64,000 nt of DNA from Streptomyces eurocidicus (GTDB taxonomy: Bacteria; Actinomycetota; Actinomycetes; Streptomycetales; Streptomycetaceae): NCBI RefSeq assembly GCF_002891295.1, contig NZ_LGUI01000012.1, positions 248,001 through 312,000 on the forward strand. The letters are read 5' to 3'. How positions within the stretch are numbered: position 1 is the stretch's first letter; every line of letters starts with the position of its first letter. Positions 25,257-33,259 of this stretch are shown here, one piece after another. The position numbers were made by a program, and so were the translations under genes. The notes under the pieces are model-generated. The model ran no database searches, had not been told where the DNA came from, and saw nothing but the letters and a program-made list of their open reading frames with translations.

Positions 25257-26150
25257 ATGAAGGCGATACAGAAGAGCATCCTGGCGGCCACGGGCGCCGC
25301 CCTCGCCCTGACTCTCACGGCGTGTGGCGGCGGCGGTGGAAGCGAAAACAGCGGCGGCGGGACCGGCAAGAACGGCGCCAAGGCCGACACCCGCGACCCC
25401 TACGCCGTGCTCAAGGCGGCCAAGGAAAAGGTCGCGAAGCAGAACTCGTACAAGACGAAGCGGCTGGCCAAGAATTCGGACGGCCACGAGCGCGTCGAGT
25501 ACGCCTTCTCACGGGAGCCCGACCTCACCGACAAGAAGAGCTGGGACTACCCCCTCAAGCCCAAGAACGACGGGCTCGACAACTACGACCAGATGGTCGG
25601 CACCGAGGACGCGATCTTCACCAGGAACGCCGGGCTGGCCGACGGCCGGTGGCTGCGGACCGACGTCAAGGACAAGGCCGCGGACAAGGAGGCCGCCCGG
25701 AAGGGTGAGGTCCAGAAGCGGGCCGAGGGCGAGCTGCCCAACTGGCTGGGGGTTCTGGGCTCGTCCAAGGGCGTCGCCAAGGTCGGCGAGGAGAAGGTCG
25801 GCGGGAAGCCCGCCGCGCACTTCAAGGGCACCGTCGTCCTCGACGAGCTGGAGAAGTACAAGGGCGACGCGATGCGGGACTGGCTGCGCGAGTCCTTCGC
25901 GAAGGAGCGCCGCAAGCGAGGGCACGACAAGGTCGACGTCGACGTCTGGATCGGCCGCGACGACCTCCCCCTCAAGGCCCAGGAGTCCGGCAAGGGTTCC
26001 AAGGGCACGAGCGATACCACCGAGGAGTACACGGACTACGGGGTCGACCCCAAGATCCAGGTGCCCGCGCTCAAGGACTCCATCACGCTCGACCAGTTCG
26101 CACAGGAGGCCTACGACAAGGGGCGCTCGGGGGCCGGCACCAAGAAATGA
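25257..26150 (+). CDS. Lipoprotein of unknown function, block A
   Basis: A 297-residue predicted lipoprotein. The signal (MKAIQKSILAATGAALALTL) ends in a lipobox, Leu-Thr-Ala-Cys, followed by a Gly/Ser/Asn linker. The mature part is rich in Lys, Asp and Glu, with SYKTKRLAKNS, the block GELPNWLGVLGSSKGVAKVG, AAHFKGTVVLDELEKYKGDA, DVDVWIGRDDLPLKAQESGK and TEEYTDYGVDPKIQVPALKD. The late features (lipidation, TVVLDEL, WIGRDDLPLK) resemble LolA/LppX-like Streptomyces lipoproteins that may carry lipids, but this is weak. AAGGA is spaced 11 bases from the ATG. Lipoprotein B at 28741 is a full-length paralogue. Confidence 0.88.
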   Translation: MKAIQKSILAATGAALALTLTACGGGGGSENSGGGTGKNGAKADTRDPYAVLKAAKEKVAKQNSYKTKRLAKNSDGHERVEYAFSREPDLTDKKSWDYPLKPKNDGLDNYDQMVGTEDAIFTRNAGLADGRWLRTDVKDKAADKEAARKGEVQKRAEGELPNWLGVLGSSKGVAKVGEEKVGGKPAAHFKGTVVLDELEKYKGDAMRDWLRESFAKERRKRGHDKVDVDVWIGRDDLPLKAQESGKGSKGTSDTTEEYTDYGVDPKIQVPALKDSITLDQFAQEAYDKGRSGAGTKK

Positions 26151-26182
26151 GGCCCGGCCGACGGCCAGGACCCGCGATGTGA

Positions 26183-26344
26183 GGGTTACTCGCTGCGGGA
26201 AGATCCGAACGAGGCAGGTGATCGGCGGGGTGTCGACCGGGTCGTCAGGACCGTGCGACGGCCGGCGCCGGGCCGACGTGGCGTGGAGCACGAGCCGTTG
26301 GTGACGTCGGCGGGTGGCGACGGCCCGTTCGTGGGTACGGTCGG
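26183..26344. other. Duplication scar between blocks A and B
   Basis: Three pieces of block A lie in this 160-bp gap. 26183-26199 is a near copy of the lipoprotein promoter motif. 26218-26263 matches 22327-22372 (the end of the methyltransferase gene and its flank) in 39 of 46 positions without gaps. 26319-26344 matches 23273-23298 (just upstream of the PPOX gene) exactly. In block A the last two pieces are 900 bp apart; here they are 55 bp apart. This suggests that a copied methyltransferase/PPOX region was deleted. Confidence 0.7.
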
Positions 26345-26358
26345 GCCCCATTACGCGC

Positions 26359-27540
26359 CTAGAGCGCGATACCCGAGAGCTTCGAGAGCTTGAGCAACTG
26401 CGGATTGCTCCGCTTGTGCAAGGACGCGAGCACGCGGAAGACCTCCTGCCCCATGGGGTGGATACGCGCCATCTGCGGAGCGGCCTCCCAGGCGATGCCC
26501 AGGTTCTCCAGTGCCCCGTCCCGGTCCCCCGTGTCGAGCTGCGCCCGTGCGGCGTTGATGTGGGTCGGGGCCACGCGTGTGGCGGGGAGCCCTTCCAGGA
26601 CGGCGGGCAGGTTGTCCGTCAGCGCGAGGGCTTCCTGAGGTCGGCCGAGATCCACGCAGGTCGCGAGCCGGTGGGTGAGGGTGTTCTGCGGGCCGAAGGT
26701 CAGCCCGTGCAGGTCGAGGTCACGCTCGAAGTACGACGAGGCCGCCTCGGCCGCGCGCATGTGGCGTTCCGCTTCCCTGGCGGCCTCACGCTTGTCGTCG
26801 AGCCTGCCCGCCAGGGTCATTCCGCGCAGGCTGAGGATGCCGACGGCGACATCCCGATCCGTTCCGCTGAGTGCCGTTTGCGCGGCGGAGACCGCCCGGT
26901 CGATCAGGACGAGCCCGGTCTCGCAGTCCCCGAAGTTCAGGTAGGTACCGGCCCGGTCCCGCACCGCGACGGCCACGGCCAGCGGGTTGGGCTTCTGTTC
27001 GGCGGCCCATTGCTGCCGCGCTACGGCCAGTTCCGCCAGGTCCATCCAGCGGTGCCGGGCCGCGAGCCAATAGACGGTGCTGTACACCTCCGCGAGGGCC
27101 GCCCACCCCTGCGCGGTGTTGGCCGCGTAGGCATGGGCCGTGGCCGCCCGAAGAAGGCCGGGCAGCATCCTCAGCAGCCGTGCGACGTCGGCCGTGTCCC
27201 GATGCCGTCCGGCGGCCACGAGGCCCGCGACGATCGCGCCCTCCTCCATTCGCTGCTGACCAGGCAGGTCGTAGTCCCTTATGGCGGACCGGAGCTCCGA
27301 GAGGCGGGCCTCGTCGTCCTGCGCGACAGGCGCCCGGCCGAGGACTTCGGCCATGGTGAGGCTCATCGCACGGCCGAGCGTGGCTGCCACAGCGGGCGTC
27401 AGGGCACGGTCCCCGACCTCGATCTTGCTCAGGAGCGAGACCGATACCGCGGCCTTCCTGGCCAGGTACGCCTGGGACCAGCCCCGCCCCTTGCGCAGCG
27501 CCGCGACGTTCGCTCCAGGGGCCAGCTGTGTAGTGCCCAT
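26359..27540 (-). CDS. XRE-type regulator with TPR-like C-terminal domain
   Basis: A 393-residue regulator. Residues about 8-65 form an XRE helix-turn-helix (NVAALRKGRGWSQAYLARKA, VSLLSKIEVGDRALTPAVAA). The remaining 320 residues are helical repeats like the tetratricopeptide arrays of Streptomyces XRE regulators (WAALAEVYSTVYWLAARHRW, YLNFGDCETGLVLIDRAVSA, INAARAQLDTGDRDGALENL). Such arrays often bind signalling peptides or small ligands. The ATG at 27538-27540 follows GGAAAG. The frame is open upstream for 70 codons without similarity. It is divergent from the block B cysteine protein and takes the place of the GntR protein of block A. TGTGCAA occurs twice, 11 bp apart, in the 27612-27630 region and could be its site. 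Confidence 0.87.
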   Translation of the reverse strand: MGTTQLAPGANVAALRKGRGWSQAYLARKAAVSVSLLSKIEVGDRALTPAVAATLGRAMSLTMAEVLGRAPVAQDDEARLSELRSAIRDYDLPGQQRMEEGAIVAGLVAAGRHRDTADVARLLRMLPGLLRAATAHAYAANTAQGWAALAEVYSTVYWLAARHRWMDLAELAVARQQWAAEQKPNPLAVAVAVRDRAGTYLNFGDCETGLVLIDRAVSAAQTALSGTDRDVAVGILSLRGMTLAGRLDDKREAAREAERHMRAAEAASSYFERDLDLHGLTFGPQNTLTHRLATCVDLGRPQEALALTDNLPAVLEGLPATRVAPTHINAARAQLDTGDRDGALENLGIAWEAAPQMARIHPMGQEVFRVLASLHKRSNPQLLKLSKLSGIAL

Positions 27541-27729
27541 CAGACCAGTCTTTCCACGAAGGTCGGCTTGGGATCCATGCTCGCAGGCCACTCGACTTCC
27601 CCGCAGCGGTCGTGTGCAAACGCTGTGCAAGTTCACCCGGCCCCAGCGCCGTTGACTTGGTGTGTGAAGACCCCCGCGACCGCGGCGAACGGCCCGGGGG
27701 CATGGTCCACGCTGAAGAGGAGCGCCGAC

Positions 27730-28179
27730 ATGCACGACAGTACTCCCCACCGGTTCGCACCGGTACGGGCGATTCCCGCGCCCGGGACGCCCGGTACGGA
27801 CTCAGCCGCCGCCACTCCGGCGGAGCCGAACGACCGGCCGGGCGAACCACACACCGGTTGCTGCACCCTCTACGCCTGGGCGATCTCCCGTGGGATCGAG
27901 ATCAAACCCAGCTCCCCGCTGCGCACCTGCACCTGCTCCGACACGCCCCGCCCGGCCGCCCACACCGCCCCCAACCCCCGCGTCTACGTCATCGACACCC
28001 GGACCGACACCGTCGGCGAAGTCATGGACCACCAAGGCCCCCGCCTCCAACTGCGACCACCCACCGGCGGCCGCGAATGGGAAGCCGACCCGGGAGCGAC
28101 CCGCCCCGCCACCACCGCCGAACTCCTCAGCGCCAAAGTGCGGGCCGCCAACGCGGACAGCGCCCGGGGCGAGCGCTGA
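27730..28179 (+). CDS. Cysteine-containing hypothetical protein, block B
   Basis: A 149-residue paralogue of the protein at 24178. The N-terminal half (MHDSTPHRFAPVRAIPAPG, then Pro/Ala-rich) differs. The C-terminal half, from about residue 47, repeats it almost exactly: CCTLYAW, IEIKPSSPLRTCTCSDTP, RVYVIDTRTDTVGEVMDHQG, GGREWEADP. AGGAG lies seven bases before the ATG, and the upstream 45 bp (GGGGCATGG, then AGGAGCG, then CGAC) resembles that of block A. It is divergent from the XRE gene. In Streptomyces, small genes next to XRE regulators are often their targets or partners, which would fit. Function unknown. Confidence 0.8.
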   Translation: MHDSTPHRFAPVRAIPAPGTPGTDSAAATPAEPNDRPGEPHTGCCTLYAWAISRGIEIKPSSPLRTCTCSDTPRPAAHTAPNPRVYVIDTRTDTVGEVMDHQGPRLQLRPPTGGREWEADPGATRPATTAELLSAKVRAANADSARGER

Positions 28180-28196
28180 CCGTCGCGCGTCGGCCC

Positions 28197-28212
28197 TGAG
28201 TACGCGTACTCA
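28197..28212. promoter_or_regulatory. Perfect 16-bp palindrome upstream of a small membrane protein gene
   Basis: TGAGTACGCGTACTCA lies 36 bp before the ATG at 28248 and is nested in a larger dyad (GCCCTGAG with CTCAGGGC). The CACGCGTACT/GAGTACGCGTG arms at 6068-6121 use the same core. It may be an operator; the binding protein is not known. Confidence 0.55.
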
Positions 28213-28247
28213 TGTGCTCAGGGCGACGCGCCACGCATCGTGAGGCC

Positions 28248-28682
28248 ATGGCGAACAGCAGGCTGCGCAGAGCGATGAAGGGGGTCGTCGTCACGGCGGC
28301 CGCGACCCACGTGACGTACTGGGTCTGGACGGCCGCGAGGCAGTGGGAGTCGGATGCGACGGCGGCCGATCCGGACGGGGGCTTCGGCGCGGGGTTCGTC
28401 GAAGGGGCGCTGGCCTCGGCCTGCGGCATCCTGCTCATGCCGTTGCTGCTGTGGGCGGGGATGCGGCTGCTGCGGGAGCGGGACAACTACGCGCTGGTGG
28501 CCCTCGGGTCGTCGACGTGGCTCGTCCTCGCCGGCAAGGTGGTCGAGCACCACGCCGACCGGATGACGGCAGAGCTGTCCTTCACCGGGTTCGCCCTGCT
28601 GGGCGGCCTGCTGTCGCTCATCCGCCCCGACTCGGGGAAGCCGGCGCGGCGCGGTCCCGGGGCCGGGCGCACGGCTCCGTAA
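28248..28682 (+). CDS. Small integral membrane protein
   Basis: A 144-residue protein with about three to four hydrophobic helices (VVVTAAATHVTYWVWTAA, SACGILLMPLLLWAGMRLL, LVALGSSTWLVLAGKVVE, GFALLGGLLSLI) and a basic C-terminal tail. No family was recognised. The ATG at 28248 has GAGG very close (two bases). An open frame 12 codons longer starts inside the upstream palindrome and is less likely. It lies between the block B cysteine protein and lipoprotein B. Block A has no equivalent. Confidence 0.72.
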   Translation: MANSRLRRAMKGVVVTAAATHVTYWVWTAARQWESDATAADPDGGFGAGFVEGALASACGILLMPLLLWAGMRLLRERDNYALVALGSSTWLVLAGKVVEHHADRMTAELSFTGFALLGGLLSLIRPDSGKPARRGPGAGRTAP

Positions 28683-28687
28683 TCGTG

Positions 28688-28704
28688 GGGTTACTCTCTG
28701 CGGA
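28688..28704. promoter_or_regulatory. Conserved motif upstream of lipoprotein B
   Basis: GGGTTACTCTCTGCGGA, identical to 25207-25223, starts six bases after the stop of the membrane protein gene and 53 bp before the lipoprotein B start. Retention of all 17 bases in otherwise diverged flanks suggests function. Confidence 0.55.
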
Positions 28705-28740
28705 AATCATTCGCGTGAGAACAAGAGGACAGTGGATCCC

Positions 28741-29556
28741 TTGAAAGCCATGCAGAAGTGCGCCGTGGCGGCCACCGGCGCCGCTCTCGCGTTAGGGCTG
28801 ACGGCCTGTGGTGGCGACGGCGACGCCCGCGACCCCCGGGCCGCGCTCACGGCGGCCGGGCAGAAGGTCGCGGAGCAGAACTCGTACAAGACAGAGCAAT
28901 TGACCAAGGACGCCGACGGCGAGAAGCGCGACGAACACGCCTTCTCGCGCAAGCCGGACCTCGCGTCGACGAAGAGCTGGGGTCCCGGCCACGGCACCGA
29001 GGCATCCATCGAGATGGTCAGCACCGAGAAGACGGTGTTCAACAGGTCCCCCCGGCGGTCCGGTGAGCGGTGGCTGCGGATCGATCGCGAGGGCCCGTTG
29101 CCCGGGAAGAAGTTCCCCGGTCCGCGGGAGGCCCAAGGCGAGCTGCCCAACTGGCTAGCGGCCCTCGGCGCGTCGAAGGGCGTCACCGAGGTCGGCGAGG
29201 AGACGGTGCGGGGCAAGCCCGCCACGCACTTCAAGGGCACCGTCGTCCTCGACGAACTGGAGGACGACAAGGGCGACGCGCTACGGGACTCGCTACGGGA
29301 CACGCACGAGAACTTCGTCCTGCCGCGCCGCGTCTCCGGGTTCCATCAGGTCGACATCGACATCTGGATAGGCCGGGACGGCCTCCCCCTCAAGGGGCGG
29401 GAGTCGGGCAAGGGCTCCAAGGGTGCGAGCGACACCACCGAGGAGTACACGGACTACGGGGTCGACCCGAAGATCCAGGTGCCCTCGGTGAAGGACTCCA
29501 CCGACATCGGCGACCTGCCGACCGGGGAGCCCGACGAGGAGGACACCACGGGGTAG
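28741..29556 (+). CDS. Lipoprotein of unknown function, block B
   Basis: A 271-residue paralogue of the lipoprotein at 25257. TTG at 28741 was chosen because it aligns with the ATG of the paralogue (Lys-Ala-Met-Gln-Lys against Lys-Ala-Ile-Gln-Lys). AGGA then falls 11 bases upstream in both. A GTG at 28732 is the alternative. The signal ends in the lipobox Leu-Thr-Ala-Cys. Shared blocks are EQNSYKTEQLTKDADG, GELPNWLAALGASKGVTEVG, THFKGTVVLDELEDDKGDAL, IDIWIGRDGLPLKGRESGKG and EEYTDYGVDPKIQVPSVKD. The central and C-terminal parts have diverged most. Function unknown. Confidence 0.85.
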   Translation: MKAMQKCAVAATGAALALGLTACGGDGDARDPRAALTAAGQKVAEQNSYKTEQLTKDADGEKRDEHAFSRKPDLASTKSWGPGHGTEASIEMVSTEKTVFNRSPRRSGERWLRIDREGPLPGKKFPGPREAQGELPNWLAALGASKGVTEVGEETVRGKPATHFKGTVVLDELEDDKGDALRDSLRDTHENFVLPRRVSGFHQVDIDIWIGRDGLPLKGRESGKGSKGASDTTEEYTDYGVDPKIQVPSVKDSTDIGDLPTGEPDEEDTTG

Positions 29557-29583
29557 GGCCGCCGAGGCCCATGCCGGTACGGG

Positions 29584-29629
29584 CCGGAGGCCCGGCCGTC
29601 CCTCCGTAAGGGGGCGGCCGGGCCTCCGG
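29584..29629. terminator. Bidirectional terminator between lipoprotein B and serA
   Basis: Perfect 15-bp stem, CCGGAGGCCCGGCCG (29584-29598) with CGGCCGGGCCTCCGG (29615-29629), between two convergent genes. Confidence 0.8.
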
Positions 29630-29694
29630 CCGTGGGAACCGTCAGCCGTAAGGGCGCCGCGGACCGCCGGTCCGCGAGGCCCGTACGGAAACCG

Positions 29695-31299
29695 TCAGTC
29701 CGTAAGGTTCACCGCACGCGCCGACACCGCGCCGATCTCCTCCGCGATCTCCGCGAGGACCGGCGCCGGGATCGACTCGTCGACCGTAAGGGCGACCAGT
29801 GCCTCGCCGCCCTCCGTGGCGCGGGAGACCTGCATGCCGGCGATATTGATGCCGGCCTCGCCGAGGATGCGGCCGACCGTACCGACGACGCCGGGGCGGT
29901 CGCCGTAGCGGAGGAAGGCCATATGGTCGGCGAGGGCCAGGTCCACGCCGTGGTCGCCGACCGCGACGATCTTCTGGAGGTGCTTGGGGCCGGCCAGGGT
30001 GCCGGAGATGGACACCTCGTCGCCGCCGGAGAGCGTGCCGCGCACGGTCACCACATTGCGGTGCTCGGTCGACTCGGAGCTGGTGGTCAGCCGGACCTCG
30101 ACACCGCGCTCCTGGGCGAACAGCGGGGCGTTGACGTACGACACGGTCTCGTCGACGACGTCCTCGAAGACGCCCTTGAGGGCGGAGAGTTCGAGGACCT
30201 TCACATCGTGCTGGGTGAGCTCGCCGTAGACCTCGACGTCGAGCCGGACCGCGACCTCGCCCGCGAGCGCGGTGAAGATCCGGCCGAGCTTCTCGGCCAG
30301 CGGCAGGCCGGGCTTGACGTCCTCGGCGATGACGCCGCCCTGGACGTTGACCGCGTCCGGGACCAGCTCGCCGGCGAGCGCGAGGCGCACCGACTTGGCG
30401 ACGGCGATGCCCGCCTTCTCCTGGGCCTCGCCCGTCGAGGCGCCCAGGTGCGGGGTGGCCACGACGGTGTCGAACTCGAAGAGCGGGGAGTCGGTGCAGG
30501 GCTCGGAGGTGTAGACGTCCAGGCCGGCGCCGGCGACCCGGCCCTCCTTCAGGGCGGTGGCCAGCGCGGCCTCGTCCACGATCCCGCCGCGCGCGGCGTT
30601 GACGATGCGGACGCTCGGCTTGACCTTGTGCAGCGCCTCGTCGCCGATGAGACCGAGGGTCTCGGGGGTCTTGGGCAGGTGCACGGTGATGAAGTCGGCG
30701 GCCTCCAGCAGCTCGTCGAGCGTGAGGAGCTTGACGCCCATCTGCGCGGCCCGGGCGGGCTGCACATAGGGGTCATAGGCGACGATCTTCATGCCGAAGG
30801 CGGACATGCGCTGGGCGACGAGCACCCCGATGCGGCCGAGGCCGACGACGCCGAGGGTCTTCTCGGAGAGCTCGACGCCGGTGTACTTGGAGCGCTTCCA
30901 CTCGCCGTTCTTCAGCGCGGAGTTGGCCTGCGGGATGTTGCGGGCGGTGGCGATCAGCAGGCCGCAGGCGAGCTCGGCGGCGGTGACGATGTTGGAGGTC
31001 GGGGCGTTCACGACCATCACGCCGGCCTTGGTGGCGGCGGCCACGTCCACATTGTCGAGGCCGACGCCGGCGCGGGCGACGACCCGCAGCCGCTTCGCGG
31101 CCGCGATGGCCTCGGCGTCGATCTTGGTGGCGCTGCGGACGAGGACGGCGTCCACATCGGCGATGGCGGGCAGCAGCGCGGCACGGTCCGCGCCGTTGCA
31201 GTGGCGGATCTCGAAGTCGGGGCCCAGGGCGTCGACGGTCGCGGGGGACAGCTCTTCCGCGATGAGTACGACGGGTTTGCGGGGCGAAGCAGTGCTCAC
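29695..31299 (-). CDS. serA: D-3-phosphoglycerate dehydrogenase
   Basis: A 534-residue enzyme that oxidises 3-phosphoglycerate with NAD+ as the first step of serine synthesis. The NAD site is VVGLGRIGVLVAQRM. The catalytic Arg is in NAARGGIVDE, the Glu in the segment ending YTSEPC, and the His in TPHLGAST. The C-terminus has the intervening domain of long PGDHs and an ACT domain (HMAFLRYGDRPGVVGTVGRI, then INIAGMQVSR) that gives serine feedback control. This is the 530-residue form typical of actinobacteria. The GTG at 31297-31299 precedes MSTASPRKPVVLIAEELSP and has GAGGA close by. A GTG six codons upstream is possible. Confidence 0.95.
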   Translation of the reverse strand: MSTASPRKPVVLIAEELSPATVDALGPDFEIRHCNGADRAALLPAIADVDAVLVRSATKIDAEAIAAAKRLRVVARAGVGLDNVDVAAATKAGVMVVNAPTSNIVTAAELACGLLIATARNIPQANSALKNGEWKRSKYTGVELSEKTLGVVGLGRIGVLVAQRMSAFGMKIVAYDPYVQPARAAQMGVKLLTLDELLEAADFITVHLPKTPETLGLIGDEALHKVKPSVRIVNAARGGIVDEAALATALKEGRVAGAGLDVYTSEPCTDSPLFEFDTVVATPHLGASTGEAQEKAGIAVAKSVRLALAGELVPDAVNVQGGVIAEDVKPGLPLAEKLGRIFTALAGEVAVRLDVEVYGELTQHDVKVLELSALKGVFEDVVDETVSYVNAPLFAQERGVEVRLTTSSESTEHRNVVTVRGTLSGGDEVSISGTLAGPKHLQKIVAVGDHGVDLALADHMAFLRYGDRPGVVGTVGRILGEAGINIAGMQVSRATEGGEALVALTVDESIPAPVLAEIAEEIGAVSARAVNLTD

Positions 31300-31500
31300 G
31301 TGGTCCTCAGTCCTCACTAGTCCTCTGCGGACGGCCGTCCCGACGGCCGAAGGCGGTGAAGGGCAGCCGCGTGTGACGCACGACGCTGTGAGCCTGACGC
31401 GTTTGTGCTCCGCAGTGTATCGGGGGTTACGGGGCGCCCCGGTGCCGATTCGTAAACGTCACCCACCGGGAGGTGGACACCGTGGACAAGCGTGGCGGAA

Positions 31501-31540
31501 GGGCCCCGGGAGGCGCGCTCGCACGCGCCTCCCGGGGCCC
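31501..31540 (-). terminator. Terminator of the ilvBNC operon
   Basis: Perfect 17-bp stem, GGGCCCCGGGAGGCGCG (31501-31517) with CGCGCCTCCCGGGGCCC (31524-31540) and a 6-nt loop, 32 bp after the ilvC stop. The rest of the serA-ilvC gap holds the serA promoter region. Confidence 0.85.
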
Positions 31541-31572
31541 TCCACCCGCGCCCCGGGGCGCGCGGGTTGCGC

Positions 31573-32574
<1,002 letters not shown>

Positions 32575-32705
32575 GTGAGGTATCTCCTTGTTTCCGGGTT
32601 TCCGGTTGTGCGTCCCACCGTATGACGGGTGGGCGGGGGTCGAAGCGAAAGGGGTGTCCGGCCGGGTCACGGCGGGCCGGACCTGATGGTTTCCGGCCGT
32701 TCGGC

Positions 32706-33230
32706 TCAGGCCGAGCGGTCCAGGGCGCGCAGGCTGCGGTCCGTGATGGACCGGGCGCCGCGCCCTATGGCGATGGTCCCGGACTGCACCAGCTCCTTGA
32801 TGCCGAACGGCTCCAGCATCTTGAGCATCGCGCCGAGCTTGTCACTGCCGCCGGTGGCCTCGATGGTGACGGCCTCCGGGGAGACGTCCACGGTCTTGGC
32901 GCGGAACAGCTGGACGATCTCGACGATCTGGGACCGGGTCTCGTTGTCGGCGCGGACCTTCACCAGCACCAACTCGCGCTGGATGGCGGCGCTGTCCTCC
33001 AGCTCCACGATCTTCAGGACGTTGACGAGCTTGTTGAGCTGCTTGGTGACCTGCTCCAGCGGCAGCGACTCGACGTTGACCACGATGGTGATGCGGGAGA
33101 TGTCGGGGTGCTCGGTGACGCCGACGGCGAGGGAGTCGATGTTGAAGCCGCGGCGGGAGAAGAGCGCGGCGATCCGGGCCAGGATGCCGGGGGTGTTCTC
33201 CACCAGGACGGAGAGCGTGTGCTTGGTCAT
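32706..33230 (-). CDS. ilvN: Acetolactate synthase, regulatory small subunit
   Basis: A 174-residue regulatory subunit that activates IlvB and confers valine inhibition. The N-terminal ACT domain reads HTLSVLVENTPGILARIAAL, then RGFNIDSLAVGVTEHPDISR. The C-terminal ALS_ss domain ends LEPFGIKELVQSGTIAIGRG. The ATG at 33228-33230 follows the ilvB stop by 29 bp, so the two are cotranscribed. The symbol ilvH is also used for such genes. Confidence 0.96.
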   Translation of the reverse strand: MTKHTLSVLVENTPGILARIAALFSRRGFNIDSLAVGVTEHPDISRITIVVNVESLPLEQVTKQLNKLVNVLKIVELEDSAAIQRELVLVKVRADNETRSQIVEIVQLFRAKTVDVSPEAVTIEATGGSDKLGAMLKMLEPFGIKELVQSGTIAIGRGARSITDRSLRALDRSA

Positions 33231-33259
33231 CTGCTTGTTCTCTCTCTTCTCGCGGGCTC

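Noticed and set aside
22354..29556. Integrated plasmid or ICE suggested by the short GntR and XRE genes
   Set aside because: No integrase, excisionase, replication or transfer gene and no flanking att repeats were seen. Segmental duplication explains the arrangement better.
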